A stretch of 64,000 bases of DNA from Pelomonas sp. BJYL3 (GCF_027257975.1 NZ_JANZKX010000002.1:744001-808000), one strand, 5' to 3'. Positions 28,666 through 37,900 are shown, counted from the first letter of the stretch. Numbers and translations are program-made. Notes: generated by a model from the letters alone, not told the origin.

Positions 28666-28809
28666 GGCGCAAAAGATAAATGACTAGCCAGGAGTCTAGC
28701 AATCCGGCGGCGGGATCTGGGGCTTGCCGACCCATGAAAACGGGCAGGAAACTTTTTTCTTCAATGAAATCAACAATTTGCAGTCCTTCTGCCAGCTGGA
28801 GGCAAGACC

Positions 28810-28824
28810 TGGCACGGCCGTTGC
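28810..28824 (+). promoter_or_regulatory. Sigma-54 (-24/-12) promoter of the RNA-repair operon
   Basis: TGGCACGGCCGTTGC matches the consensus TGGCAC-N5-TTGC perfectly: GG at 28811-28812 and GC at 28823-28824, 12 bases apart. Transcription should start near 28835, 38 bases before rsr. The upstream ~140 bases to rtcR would hold RtcR-binding sites. Confidence 0.93.
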
Positions 28825-28872
28825 AATGAAGAAGGCGCGAACAAGACGTTGAATGAAAAAGAGGAGTACCTC

Positions 28873-30447
28873 ATGGTCAACACCCAGCTTTTCCACACGA
28901 TCAAGGGCGCGCTGCTGCCCGCCGCCACGGCGCGCAATGCGCAGCAGGCGCCGGCCTATGCCTTCAGCCCCCGCCACCAGCTGGCGCAGCTGGCGGCCAC
29001 GGGTTGCCTGAGCCGCACCTTCTATGCCTCGGCTGAGGACCAGCTCGACCAGGTGCTGGCCCTGACCCAGGAGCTGGAGCCCGCCTTCGTGGCCAAGGCG
29101 GCGATCTACGGCCGCCAGTCCGGCCACATGAAGGACATGCCGGCCTTGCTGGCCGCCAGCCTGGCCCAGCGTGACGTGGCCCTGCTGAGCCAGGTGTTCT
29201 CCCGCGTGGTGGACAACGGCAAGATGCTGCGCAACTTCGTGCAGATCCTGCGCAGCGGCGCGGTGGGTCGCAAGTCCCTGGGCTCACGGCCCAAGAAGCT
29301 GGTGCAGCAGTGGCTGCTGACGGCCACCGAGAAGCAGCTGCTGAACGCCGCCGTGGGCAACACGCCCTCGCTGGCGGACGTGGTGAAGATGGTGCACCCC
29401 AAGCCCGCCGAGGCCTGGCGCGCCGCCTGGTTCGCGTGGCTGATCGGCCGCCCCTTCGATGAAGCGGCGCTGCCCCCCATCACGCAGGCCTTCGAACGCT
29501 TCAAGCGTGACGCGGCGCAGGGCGTGGCGGCCGAGGTGCCCGAGGTGCCGTTCCAGATGCTGACCGCGCTGGCGCTGAACGCTGCTCAGTGGGCGCAGAT
29601 CGCTCGCCAGGGCTCGTGGCAGATGGTGCGTCAGAACCTGAACACCTTCGCCCGGCACGGCGTGTTCGAGCTGCCCGGCATGGCCGAGGCCGTGGCCGCT
29701 ACGCTGAGCGACGCGCAGGCCGTGGCCAAGGCCAAGGTGATGCCCTACCAGCTGCTGTCGGCCTTCAAGGCGGCGGGGGAGGCCGTGCCGGCGCCGGTGC
29801 GCGAGGCGCTGCAGGACGCGATGGAGCTGTCGCTGGCGAACGTCCCGGCGTTGGCAGGCCGTGTGGTGGTGTGCCCCGACGTGTCGGGTTCGATGAGCTC
29901 ACCCGTCACCGGCCATCGCGGCTCGGCGACGTCGACCGTGCGCTGCATCGACGTGGCGGCTCTGGTGGCCGCTGCCGTGCTGCGCAAGAACCGCCAGGCC
30001 CGGGTGCTGCCCTTCGAGCAGGACGTGGTGAAGCTGTCGCTGAATGCTCGCGATTCGGTGATGAGCAATGCCCAGGCGCTGGCCAGCATCGGTGGTGGTG
30101 GCACGAACTGCAGCGCGCCGCTGGCCCTGTTGAACCAGGAGCGTGCGAAGGTCGATGTGGTGATCCTGGTCTCGGACAACGAGTCCTGGGTCGACGCCAC
30201 CCGCCATGGCGCGACGCAGACCCTGCGCGAGTGGGAGCTGCTCAAGCAGCGCAACCCGCAGGCGCGCCTGGTGTGCATCGACATCCAGCCGACGGCGAGC
30301 ACGCAGGCGGTGGAGCGGCACGACATCCTGAATGTCGGCGGCTTCTCGGACGCCGTGTTCACGATGGTGGCGCGCTTCGCCGCCGGCACGATGGACGCCG
30401 AGCACTGGATCGGCGAGATTGAAAAGGTGCCGCTGGCCGCGCAGTAA
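28873..30447 (+). CDS. rsr: Ro60-family TROVE/VWA RNA-binding protein Rsr
   Basis: 524 residues. The TROVE HEAT-like ring domain fills ~residues 20-300 (LSRTFYASAEDQLDQVLAL, AAIYGRQSGHMKDMPALL, LRNFVQILRSG). The VWA domain carries a MIDAS motif DVSGSMSS near residue 336 and ends in SDNESWVD. Bacterial Ro binds Y RNAs and, with PNPase, takes part in RNA quality control. I choose the ATG at 28873 because GAGGAG lies 7 bases before it; an in-frame ATG at 28849 is also within the transcript. Y-RNA-like genes follow at once. Confidence 0.95.
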   Translation: MVNTQLFHTIKGALLPAATARNAQQAPAYAFSPRHQLAQLAATGCLSRTFYASAEDQLDQVLALTQELEPAFVAKAAIYGRQSGHMKDMPALLAASLAQRDVALLSQVFSRVVDNGKMLRNFVQILRSGAVGRKSLGSRPKKLVQQWLLTATEKQLLNAAVGNTPSLADVVKMVHPKPAEAWRAAWFAWLIGRPFDEAALPPITQAFERFKRDAAQGVAAEVPEVPFQMLTALALNAAQWAQIARQGSWQMVRQNLNTFARHGVFELPGMAEAVAATLSDAQAVAKAKVMPYQLLSAFKAAGEAVPAPVREALQDAMELSLANVPALAGRVVVCPDVSGSMSSPVTGHRGSATSTVRCIDVAALVAAAVLRKNRQARVLPFEQDVVKLSLNARDSVMSNAQALASIGGGGTNCSAPLALLNQERAKVDVVILVSDNESWVDATRHGATQTLREWELLKQRNPQARLVCIDIQPTASTQAVERHDILNVGGFSDAVFTMVARFAAGTMDAEHWIGEIEKVPLAAQ

Positions 30448-30473
30448 GGCCACGGCAATCAAGGTTGGAAGGT

Positions 30474-30580
30474 GTCCCGGGCGAATGCCTGCAGGAGTAC
30501 AGCGCCCCTTGGCCGCGCGGGCCCGCAAGCCCGCAACGGAGACCCCGTAGGCCGCTCCTGCAACTCTGGTCGCCCGGGGC
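30474..30580 (+). ncRNA. Y-RNA-like gene 1
   Basis: Closing stem: GTCCCGGGCGA (30474-30484) pairs with TCGCCCGGGGC (30570-30580) over 11 positions. An internal loop carrying AUGCCU then leads to GCAGGAG (30491-30497) paired with CTCCTGC (30555-30561). The left strand has the shared motif GCGAATGC (30481-30488). The apical part can fold as a three-way junction (GCGGGC/GCCCGC and ACGG/CCGT inside GGCC/GGCC). It begins 26 bases after rsr. Confidence 0.7.
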
Positions 30581-30608
30581 ACTGACCGATCAACACGACA
30601 CGCGTCGT

Positions 30609-30671
30609 CGCGTGGCGAATGCTGGGGGGACTACATCCAAAAGAGTCTCACCGACTGTTCGTCGCCACGCG
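30609..30671 (+). ncRNA. Y-RNA-like gene 2 (minimal, no effector module)
   Basis: A 63-base hairpin. CGCGTGGCGA (30609-30618) pairs perfectly with TCGCCACGCG (30662-30671). After the AUGCU loop, GGGGGGACT pairs with AGTCTCACC with one mismatch. It has GCGAATGC (30615-30622) and GGACTACATCC (30628-30638), the latter identical to gene 3. No tRNA-like part is present, so it is just the Ro-binding stem. Confidence 0.65.
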
Positions 30672-30687
30672 GGGGCCTTCAGTTTCA

Positions 30688-30786
30688 GCGCGAATGCAGG
30701 CAGGACTACATCCGGTACGCCGGGGGTTCAAGTCCCCAGCTGGGCAACCAGTGGCAGCGTCTTGCCGCCCTTGTCGCGCCTTTTTG
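30688..30786 (+). ncRNA. Y-RNA-like gene 3 with T-arm-like module
   Basis: Stems: GCGCGA (30688-30693)/TCGCGC (30774-30779) and GGCAGGAC (30699-30706)/GTCTTGCC (30759-30766). GCGAATGCA and GGACTACATCC (30703-30713) are present. The loop holds a T-arm, GGGGGTTCAAGTCCCC, followed by CTGG-GCAA-CCAG, an acceptor-like stem closed by a GCAA tetraloop. A TTTTT run at 30781-30785 follows the closing stem, so this gene may carry its own terminator. Confidence 0.75.
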
Positions 30787-30791
30787 TTTGA

Positions 30792-30940
30792 GATGCCCTG
30801 CGGCGAATGCAGGTGGAACTACAGCCTTCTCAGCTCGTGGTCGCGGGTTCGAGTCCCGCCGGTCCCGTATCAGGGGGACCGTAGCTCAGCGGTAGAGCAC
30901 GATGTTTCACCCCACCTTGTCGTCGCAAGGCATCGCTTTT
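30792..30940 (+). ncRNA. YrlA-like Y RNA with permuted tRNA-like module
   Basis: Closing stem GATGCCCTGCGGCGA (30792-30806) with TCGTCGCAAGGCATC (30920-30934), two G-U pairs; then GGTGGAAC/GTTTCACC. Motifs GCGAATGC (30803-30810) and GGAACTACAGCC (30815-30826) match the array. The apical module contains, in order, a T-arm GCGGGTTCGAGTCCCGC (30843-30859), an acceptor-like hairpin CGGTCCC (30860-30866)/GGGACCG (30875-30881), and a D-arm with GCTC AGCGGTA GAGC (30884-30898). This is tRNA parts in circularly permuted order, as in bacterial YrlA RNAs. TTTT follows. Confidence 0.85.
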
Positions 30941-31031
30941 GATTGCGGGCGCGCTGGCACAGAAGGGAGCGCCACTGCCAAAAATGTTTGTCATGCCGGC
31001 AGCCTGGGTAAAGCCAGGTGCAGCAGGCAAG

Positions 31032-31115
31032 CCGGTGGGCGAGCACGGTTGAGGATGCAGGTGCGGGCTCCGATGACGGGTCTGTCACTGGCGCGCGTTT
31101 CCAATCGCCCACTGG
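31032..31115 (+). ncRNA. Possible fifth Y-RNA-like hairpin
   Basis: CCGGTGGGCGA (31032-31042) pairs with TCGCCCACTGG (31105-31115) over 11 positions with one G-U pair, and the closing ...GCGA/TCGC... phase matches the other four. It lacks the GCGAATGC and ACTACATCC motifs, so it is uncertain. Confidence 0.35.
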
Positions 31116-31119
31116 GCCA

Positions 31120-31176
31120 CCGGCCTCGAAACCGTGGTTGCTGCATTGATGCGGGTTCGAATCCCGTCGCGTCCAC
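31120..31176 (+). ncRNA. tRNA-3'-half-like sequence in the rtcB leader
   Basis: Contains an anticodon-arm-like CCTCGAAA flanked by CCAC..GG/CCGTGG and then GCGGGTTCGAATCCCGT with CGCGTCCACC, the look of a T-arm and acceptor 3' strand. No matching 5' half lies at tRNA spacing (a partner GGGCGCG occurs only at ~30948). It ends about 35 bases before rtcB. It could be leader structure, an RtcB target or a decayed tRNA. Confidence 0.4.
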
Positions 31177-31211
31177 CCACAGACAATGAACGAAGAAAGA
31201 CAGAGGAAGTC

Positions 31212-32429
31212 ATGAACTACAAGATCGAACAGCCCGAGGGGGGCGTCCCCATCAAGATGTGGACGAACGGCGTCCCCGTCGAACCCGAGGCCATGCAGCA
31301 GCTGAGCAATGCCGCCAAGCTGCCCATCGTCTTCAAGCACGTCGCCGCCATGCCCGACGTCCACCTGGGCATCGGCGCCACCGTGGGCTCGGTGATCCCC
31401 ACGCTGAAGGCCATCATCCCTGCCGCGGTGGGGGTGGACATCGGCTGCGGCATGATGGCCGCCAAGACCACGCTGCGTGCCGAGGACCTGCCGGACAACC
31501 TGGCCGCGATGCGCTCGGCCATCGAGCGTGCCGTGCCGCACGGCCTGACGCCCAAGCACCGCGGCCGTGATGCCGGCAGCTGGGAGAACCCGCCCGCGCT
31601 GGTGGACCAGGCCTGGGCCACGCTGGTGGACGAGTTCGAGGCGCTGTGCGAGCTGCACCCGCGCCTGAGGAACACCAACAACCACAAGCACCTGGGCACG
31701 CTGGGCACGGGCAACCACTTCATCGAGGTCTGTCTCGATGAGGCGGGCTTCGTCTGGTTCATGCTGCACTCGGGCTCGCGCGGCGTGGGCAATGCCATCG
31801 GCACTCACTTCATCGAGCTGGCCAAGAAGGACGCCGAGCGCCACCAGCGCAACCTGCCGGACCAGGACCTGGCCTACTTCGAGGAAGGCGCCCAGTACTT
31901 CGGTGACTACGTGCGCGGCGTGTCCTGGGCCCAGAAGTTCGCGATGAAGAACCGCGAGGTGATGATGGCCCACCTCATCGCCACCGTGCGCACCGTCATC
32001 AAGAAGCCCTTCGAGGCCCATGTGGAGGCGGTGAACTGCCACCACAACTATGTGCAGCAGGAGCGCCACTTCGGGCAGGACGTCTTCGTGACCCGCAAGG
32101 GCGCGGTGAGCGCCAAGCGCGGCCAGATGGGCATCATCCCCGGCAGCATGGGCGCCCGCAGCTACATCGTGCGCGGCCTGGGCAACCCGGAGAGCTTCGA
32201 GAGCTGCAGCCACGGCGCGGGCCGCGTCATGAGCCGCACCAAGGCCAAGAAGCTGTTCACCGTGGCGGACCAGGTCAAGGCGACCGAGGGCGTGGAATGC
32301 CGCAAGGACGCCAACGTGATCGACGAGATCCCCATGGCCTACAAGGACATCGACGCCGTCATGGCCGCGCAGAGCGACCTGGTGGAAGTGGTGCACACGT
32401 TGAAGCAGGTGGTGTGCGTGAAGGGATAG
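31212..32429 (+). CDS. rtcB: RNA-splicing ligase RtcB
   Basis: 405 residues. Manganese/GTP-dependent ligase joining 2',3'-cyclic phosphate (or 3'-P) ends to 5'-OH ends. Visible active-site elements: VDIGCGMMA (metal-binding Cys), TLGTGNHFIE, LHSGSRGVGN, GSMGARSYIV and the guanylated-His loop CSHGAGRVMSR. ATG 31212 follows AGAGGAAG. Stop and next start are two bases apart. Confidence 0.98.
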   Translation: MNYKIEQPEGGVPIKMWTNGVPVEPEAMQQLSNAAKLPIVFKHVAAMPDVHLGIGATVGSVIPTLKAIIPAAVGVDIGCGMMAAKTTLRAEDLPDNLAAMRSAIERAVPHGLTPKHRGRDAGSWENPPALVDQAWATLVDEFEALCELHPRLRNTNNHKHLGTLGTGNHFIEVCLDEAGFVWFMLHSGSRGVGNAIGTHFIELAKKDAERHQRNLPDQDLAYFEEGAQYFGDYVRGVSWAQKFAMKNREVMMAHLIATVRTVIKKPFEAHVEAVNCHHNYVQQERHFGQDVFVTRKGAVSAKRGQMGIIPGSMGARSYIVRGLGNPESFESCSHGAGRVMSRTKAKKLFTVADQVKATEGVECRKDANVIDEIPMAYKDIDAVMAAQSDLVEVVHTLKQVVCVKG

Positions 32430-32431
32430 TC

Positions 32432-33784
32432 ATGGGACTGAAGCTGTTCAGCCGCCTGTGGGAGGCGCCCGATCGAGATCTTGAGCGCTGGGTCGAACGC
32501 GGCCGCTCCGGCAATGGCTATGAGCGTGAGGCCGCCGTGCATGCGCTCGCCGCCTTGCGGACCGGCGAGGCCATCCCGAGCTTGCTGGCGCGCGCGAATG
32601 ACTGGGTCCCCGAGGTCAGCCACGCTGCGCGACGTGCCCTGACGGGGCTCATGTCTCCGGAGCATGTGCCGCACTGGCTGGCCTGCCTGGAGCAGATCGT
32701 GGCACTGCAGCGGGCGACGCGCGTGGATCACCGTGCGCTGCTGCAGGGACTCCGTTCTCTGCTGGGCTCTCCTGATGTGCTGCCCATGACCTTGAGCGCG
32801 TCGCGTACGGGGAGTCTGGCGGTCCGGCGTTGGGTGTTCGCGCTGCAGATCGATGCCCTGGCCGAGCAGGCGGCCGGCCAGGCGCTGCTGCAGGACGCCC
32901 TGCGCGGCAAGGATATCTTCACCGCAAGACAGGCCTTGCGTCATATCCTGCAATGGCCGCTCGGACCGGTGCGCGATGGCTTGCTGCGTGAGGCTCTCCA
33001 ATGCAGGTTTTCCTCGGTCCGAGCCGCGGCATTGCGCTGGGTGCTGGCGAGTCAGCCGGAGCTTCTTCCTGCCGAGACGCTGAGAGCTTTGTGCTTCGAC
33101 ATCAGCGCTGCCGTGCGCGGCGTTGCGCTCCATGTGATCCGTGGCACTGCCGTTGAGGCGGCCGCGGCGCAGGCGGCTCTGGGACGATGGGAGCAAGCGG
33201 ACTTGCCAGGCCGCGCCCGCGCTGCGGCGCTGCTGGTGCTTCTGACACTCCGGCCGGAGGAGTCCGGCCCCTGGCTGCCTGCTGCGCTACAGGATTCCTC
33301 AGCCCAAGTGCGCGCTCGGGCCTATGCCAGCCAGATCGCCTGCACGCCTCCAGATCAGCAGACGGCGCTGGCGCTGCAGGCCTTCAAGGATTCGTCGGGC
33401 CGGGTCCAGCGTGTGGCGATGGACAGCCTGAGGCGCGGGGCGTTGGCGCCAGCAGCCGAGGATCTGCTGGCGGTCGCTGTGCAGCATGGCACCCCAGGAA
33501 GTCTGGACCGCGGGCTGGCGATGATGGGCTATTGCTCCTTCTGGTCCCGCTTTCTCTGCGTGCTTCGCGCGCTGTGCCAACCCGGCTGCGCGGATCCAGT
33601 ACGCATGCTCGCTGCCTTGAACGCCTGGACGCGGCAGGGCAGTCGTATGGCACTGGAGCCAAGCCCGGCGCAGTCCAAAGCGCTGGTCCGGCTGTGGCCC
33701 GAGGCGGTGGAGCGTGTGCCGGAGCCGCTTCTGGCGGAGATCCGCTTCATGCTGGCCTCGTTCGAAATCCGACTGTCCGCGTGA
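32432..33784 (+). CDS. HEAT-repeat protein between rtcB and rtcA
   Basis: 450 residues of repeated ~30-residue helical pairs (AAVHALAALRTGEAIPSLL, EVSHAARRALTGL, SSVRAAALRWVLAS, AQVRARAYASQIA, GRVQRVAMDSLRRGAL), so an alpha-solenoid. No catalytic motif. Start ATG 32432 is two bases past the rtcB stop, and rtcA follows 30 bases later, so it is a component of the RNA-repair operon. It may act as an RNA or protein scaffold (inference). Not present in the enterobacterial rtcBA operons I know. Confidence 0.8.
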   Translation: MGLKLFSRLWEAPDRDLERWVERGRSGNGYEREAAVHALAALRTGEAIPSLLARANDWVPEVSHAARRALTGLMSPEHVPHWLACLEQIVALQRATRVDHRALLQGLRSLLGSPDVLPMTLSASRTGSLAVRRWVFALQIDALAEQAAGQALLQDALRGKDIFTARQALRHILQWPLGPVRDGLLREALQCRFSSVRAAALRWVLASQPELLPAETLRALCFDISAAVRGVALHVIRGTAVEAAAAQAALGRWEQADLPGRARAAALLVLLTLRPEESGPWLPAALQDSSAQVRARAYASQIACTPPDQQTALALQAFKDSSGRVQRVAMDSLRRGALAPAAEDLLAVAVQHGTPGSLDRGLAMMGYCSFWSRFLCVLRALCQPGCADPVRMLAALNAWTRQGSRMALEPSPAQSKALVRLWPEAVERVPEPLLAEIRFMLASFEIRLSA

Positions 33785-33814
33785 ACTGAAAAGAATCAAA
33801 GGGAAACCAAGAAG

Positions 33815-34855
33815 ATGATCGAGATCGACGGCTCCACCGGCGAGGGCGGTGGGCAGATCCTGCGGACCTCGCTGGCCCTGGCCATGTGCACCGGCCAGGC
33901 TTTCGAGCTGAGCCGCATCCGTGCCGGCCGCCCCAAGCCCGGCCTGATGCGCCAGCACCTGACCTGCGTGAACGCTGCGACCGAAGTGTGCGGAGCGCAG
34001 GTGCAGGGCGCCGAACTGAACTCGCAGTCCCTGCGCTTCGTGCCGGGCCCGGTGCGGGCGGGGGACTACGCCTTCAGCGTCGGCACGGCGGGCAGCTGCA
34101 CGCTGGTGCTGCAGACCGTCTGGCCGGCGCTGATGTTGGCCGCGGCGCCCAGCCGCGTGAAGCTGGGCGGCGGCACGCACAACCCCATGGCGCCGCCCTT
34201 CCATTTCCTGGCCCGCAGCTATGCGCCCTTGCTGTGCCGTCTGGGCGCGGAGGCCGAGCTCGTGCTGCGTCGACTGGGCTTCTATCCCGCCGGAGGAGGC
34301 GAGATCGAGGCCCTCATCCGGCCGGCGCGGGACCTGCTCCAGCCCTTCGACCTGAACGAGCGCGGCGCCCTGCGCGAGGCCCACGCCGAGTGCTTCGCGC
34401 CCGCCCTGCCGCGCTCCGTCGCGCGCCGCGAGCTGCAGCAGCTGGGCGCGCTCCTGGACTGGCCCCAGGCGCAGCTGCGCGAAGTCGCCACACGGCAGAA
34501 CGAAGGGCCGGGCAACGCCCTGATCGCGACCCTTGCGTACGAGCACGTCACCGAGGTCTTCACCGCCTTTGGCGAGAAGGGCGTCAGCAGCGAGCAGGTG
34601 GCGCAGGCCGTGGCGAACGAGCTGCGGGCCTACGAGGCCGGTGAGGCCGCCCTGGGCCCGCATCTGGCGGACCAGTGGGCCCTGCCGCTGGCCCTGGCCC
34701 TGTGGCAGCGCGGCGGCCAGGCGTCCTACACCTGCACCGAGCTGACGCCCCATGCGAAGACCAACTTCGAAGTGATCGAGAAGTTCCTGCCGGTGAAGTT
34801 TGCGACGGAGCCGATGGGCCGCGGCTGGCGGGTGCGTGCCAGCGCGCAGCCTTGA
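33815..34855 (+). CDS. rtcA: RNA 3'-terminal phosphate cyclase
   Basis: 346 residues. RtcA converts RNA 3'-phosphate to 2',3'-cyclic phosphate using ATP. The start EIDGSTGEGGGQILR is the family N-terminus; RAGRPKPGLMRQHL, PGGGTHNP-like LGGGTHNPMAPP and GFYPAGGGEIEA are conserved; the adenylated His lies in TPHAKTNFEVIEKFLPV near residue 310. It completes the rsr-Y RNA-rtcB-HEAT-rtcA series. AAGAAG precedes the ATG. Confidence 0.97.
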   Translation: MIEIDGSTGEGGGQILRTSLALAMCTGQAFELSRIRAGRPKPGLMRQHLTCVNAATEVCGAQVQGAELNSQSLRFVPGPVRAGDYAFSVGTAGSCTLVLQTVWPALMLAAAPSRVKLGGGTHNPMAPPFHFLARSYAPLLCRLGAEAELVLRRLGFYPAGGGEIEALIRPARDLLQPFDLNERGALREAHAECFAPALPRSVARRELQQLGALLDWPQAQLREVATRQNEGPGNALIATLAYEHVTEVFTAFGEKGVSSEQVAQAVANELRAYEAGEAALGPHLADQWALPLALALWQRGGQASYTCTELTPHAKTNFEVIEKFLPVKFATEPMGRGWRVRASAQP

Positions 34856-34946
34856 TCCTTGTGCGCCAGCGCCGCTTCCGAAGCCATGAGCAGCCGATAT
34901 AGTCGATGCGCCGAATCAATTCAAAAGAGCGCATCTGGGGGGGAAT

Positions 34947-37900
34947 ATGCTGAAGTGGGTCGCCACGCTGCTGGGGAACGCGTCGTTCGAGCTGCCTGAG
35001 GGCGTTCCCGAGGTATGGGTCCAGCGCATGGAGGCGCTGCTCTCGCCGCTCGACGCAGCAGCGCCGCCCAAGGGCCGCGTTGGCCTTGCGCGCGACATGC
35101 TCGAGTTCGTGCTGCATGGCAGCAGCGCCGCCGTGCTGGGAGAGGTCGCCGCGAGTGAGTTCGTGGCCGAGCACCTGCATCTCTCCGGCTATCACTACGG
35201 CCACGCCAAGGGCGTGCCGGATGTCTATGAGCACTTCAACGCGCTGCCGCCCGCCGTGGGCTTGCGCTGGGCCCAGCTGCTCGCGGCCAGCACCTCCTCG
35301 CTCACGCGGATGTTCTCCTTCCAATTGCCTCGCGGCCTGAGGTGGCCGGAAGCGCTGCTCCAGCACAGTGCCGGCCACAGCCTGACGGGGTGGTCCGGCA
35401 GGCGGGCGAGGGCGCGCCACCTCTCCGCGGCGTGCCTGGAGGCCTTGCAACTCGAGGATGGGATTGAGGCCAGCGCCCTGCTGGTGTCAGCGTTCAGCAC
35501 ACCCTTGTCCTCCAGCTACTTCGCAGAGCAGCGCCTGCTCCTGGTGACCGATCTCAAGGGCTATGCCCAGATGCTGGACTGTCACCTGCTGAGTGTGCGT
35601 CCCTTCTTGCTGGCGGAAGCCGTTCCCCAGCGTCTGCATGTGTTGAAGCTGCTGGAGACCGCGGAAGTGAGCACCCTGCAGAAGCTGCTGCCTCAGCTGA
35701 GCCTGCTGGCCACTGCCAGCAGCAAGCAGGTCCGTGCGGCCGCCGAGCCCCTGCTGCGCCGGTGTGGCTCGGCGGGCGTGGACGCGCTGGCGGCGCTCGC
35801 GACCGGCGGCAAGCCGGACCAGCGCTACCAGGCCCTGGCGCTGCTCTTCAAGCTGGCCTCGGAGCAGGAAGACGGTGCACGCATGGACTGGGCGCGTCAG
35901 GTTGCGGGCGCCGACAAGGCGGCCTCGGTCCAGGCCCTGCGGGCCGAGTGGGAGGAGAGTCAGGCGGCCCTGGACGCCGGGCCCGAGCGCTATGACTACG
36001 TCCTTCCTGTCATCGACTGGGCCAGTGATCTTCATCGCCTGCCTGGCCATGTGCAGGTGAAGTTCTGGCACGAGGTCACCGAGGCCATCACCCAGGCCAA
36101 CCAGCAGGCGCGTGAGCACCACGCCCGGATGGCTGCCCAGGGGCACAAGTTCCAGCTCCGGGAGACGGAGCACTACACGGCTGCCGACCAGCAGGCGTTG
36201 GCGCAATACCTGGCCGCCGCGGTCGCCACGCCGCCCCGGCGCGAGGAGCAACGGCAAAGGGTCTGGCAGCATGTGACACCCGCTCTGGAGACGCTGGTCG
36301 AGTCCGGCGCCCTGACGCCGGTCAGTGCGATGAAGATGCTGGCCTTCTTCCAGGTGGACACGGCGCCGGACGGCTCTTTGCTGATGCCGGCCCGCAGGGT
36401 CTTCGAGCGCCTCTACCGACGCAGTGGCCATCCGACCTTGCTGGAGATCTCGGTCCTGCTGGACCAGTCCGGCCATATGGGCCGGGCCCTGCTGCTGGAC
36501 TACTGCAGCAGCTGGAACCCCTTTGCTGCGGACTGGGCAGCGGCGGATGTCTGGCCCTTCTTCGCACACCACCTGGACTGGCTGGTCGAGGTGCTGATGA
36601 ACAACCCGATCAAGTCCTATTCCTTTGATCGCAAGGGCCTCTATCGCGCGCTGGCGACCCTGCCCAGCCCGCCCGCCGTGGCCGTCAGCGCGCTGTTCGG
36701 CCTGGCGATGGGGCCCACCAAGACCGATAGGAAGCCGGCACAGGAGGCCCTGCAGCATCTGCCAGGCAAGGAGCAGCGCATCATCGAGGCGCTGGGCAGT
36801 GGCAAGGCGGAGGTGCGCATGCTGGCTGCACAATGGCTCGGCCGCCTGCGGCATGAGCCGGCCGTGCCCTCGCTGGAGCAGGCCCTGCGCAAGGAGAAAA
36901 ACGACCTGACCAAGGGCGCGCTGCTCGATGCGCTTCAGCAGCTGGGGCAGGCTGTCGAGAAGTACCTGGACCGCGAAGCTTTGGCCACCGAGGCCGCCAA
37001 GTCACTGGCCAAGGGGCTGCCCAAGGACCTGGACTGGTTCCCCTGGAGCGCCATGCCCCGGGTCCGCTGGGCCGATGGTCAAGGCCAGGTGCCGACCGAG
37101 GTGCTGCAATGGATGCTGGCCCAGGCCGTCAGGCAGAAGCTGCCTGAGCCCAATGCCGTGCTGCGCAAGTACTGCGGCATGTTCGAGGCGCGCGACCGCG
37201 AGGCCCTCGGCCAGTTCGTGCTCGAGGCGTGGCTGCAGGAGGATGTTCGCCCCATCTCGCCCGACGAAGCGATGACCCTGGCAAAGAACTCGGCCCTGTC
37301 TACGCAGCAGTCGATGACCCAGTTCCCCCAGTACTACCAGGAGCATCCGCACTGGGGAAAGTCGGTCGAGGAGATGACCGCGGCCTACCTGCCCGCCTGC
37401 CTGCGCCATCCGGCGGGCTCCGCGACGGGCAGCAAGGGCCTGCTGGCCGTCGCCGCCGCCTGCGCGGCAGAGCGCGCCGCGGCACCGACGCAGCGCTATC
37501 TGAAGGAGTGGTACGGCTCGCGTGCCTCGCAGGGCAAGGCGCTGATCGCCATGCTGGCCTGGATCGAGCATCCGAGCGCCACGCAGCTGATGCTGGCCAT
37601 TGGCTCGCGCTTCCGTACGCGCAGCTTCCAGGAGGAGGCCACGCGCCAGGCCCAGGCACTGGCCGAGCGCAAGGGCTGGACCCTGGCCGAGCTGGCCGAC
37701 CGCACCATTCCCTCGGCAGGCTTCGATGAGAACGGCGTCCTGGAGCTCAGCTATGGGCCGCGGGTGTTCCAGGCCCGGCTGCTGCCCGACTTCAAGGTCG
37801 AGCTCTTCAACCCCGATGGCAAGAAGATCGCGGCCCTGCCCGAGCCCCGGCAGGACGACGATGCGGACACCGCCAAGCAGTCCAGAAAGGCCCTCAGCGC

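Noticed and set aside
30843-30899. A standard tRNA gene
   Set aside because: T-arm precedes the acceptor-like hairpin and D-arm, and there is no anticodon arm; it sits inside a Y-RNA stem, so it is a tRNA mimic rather than a tRNA.
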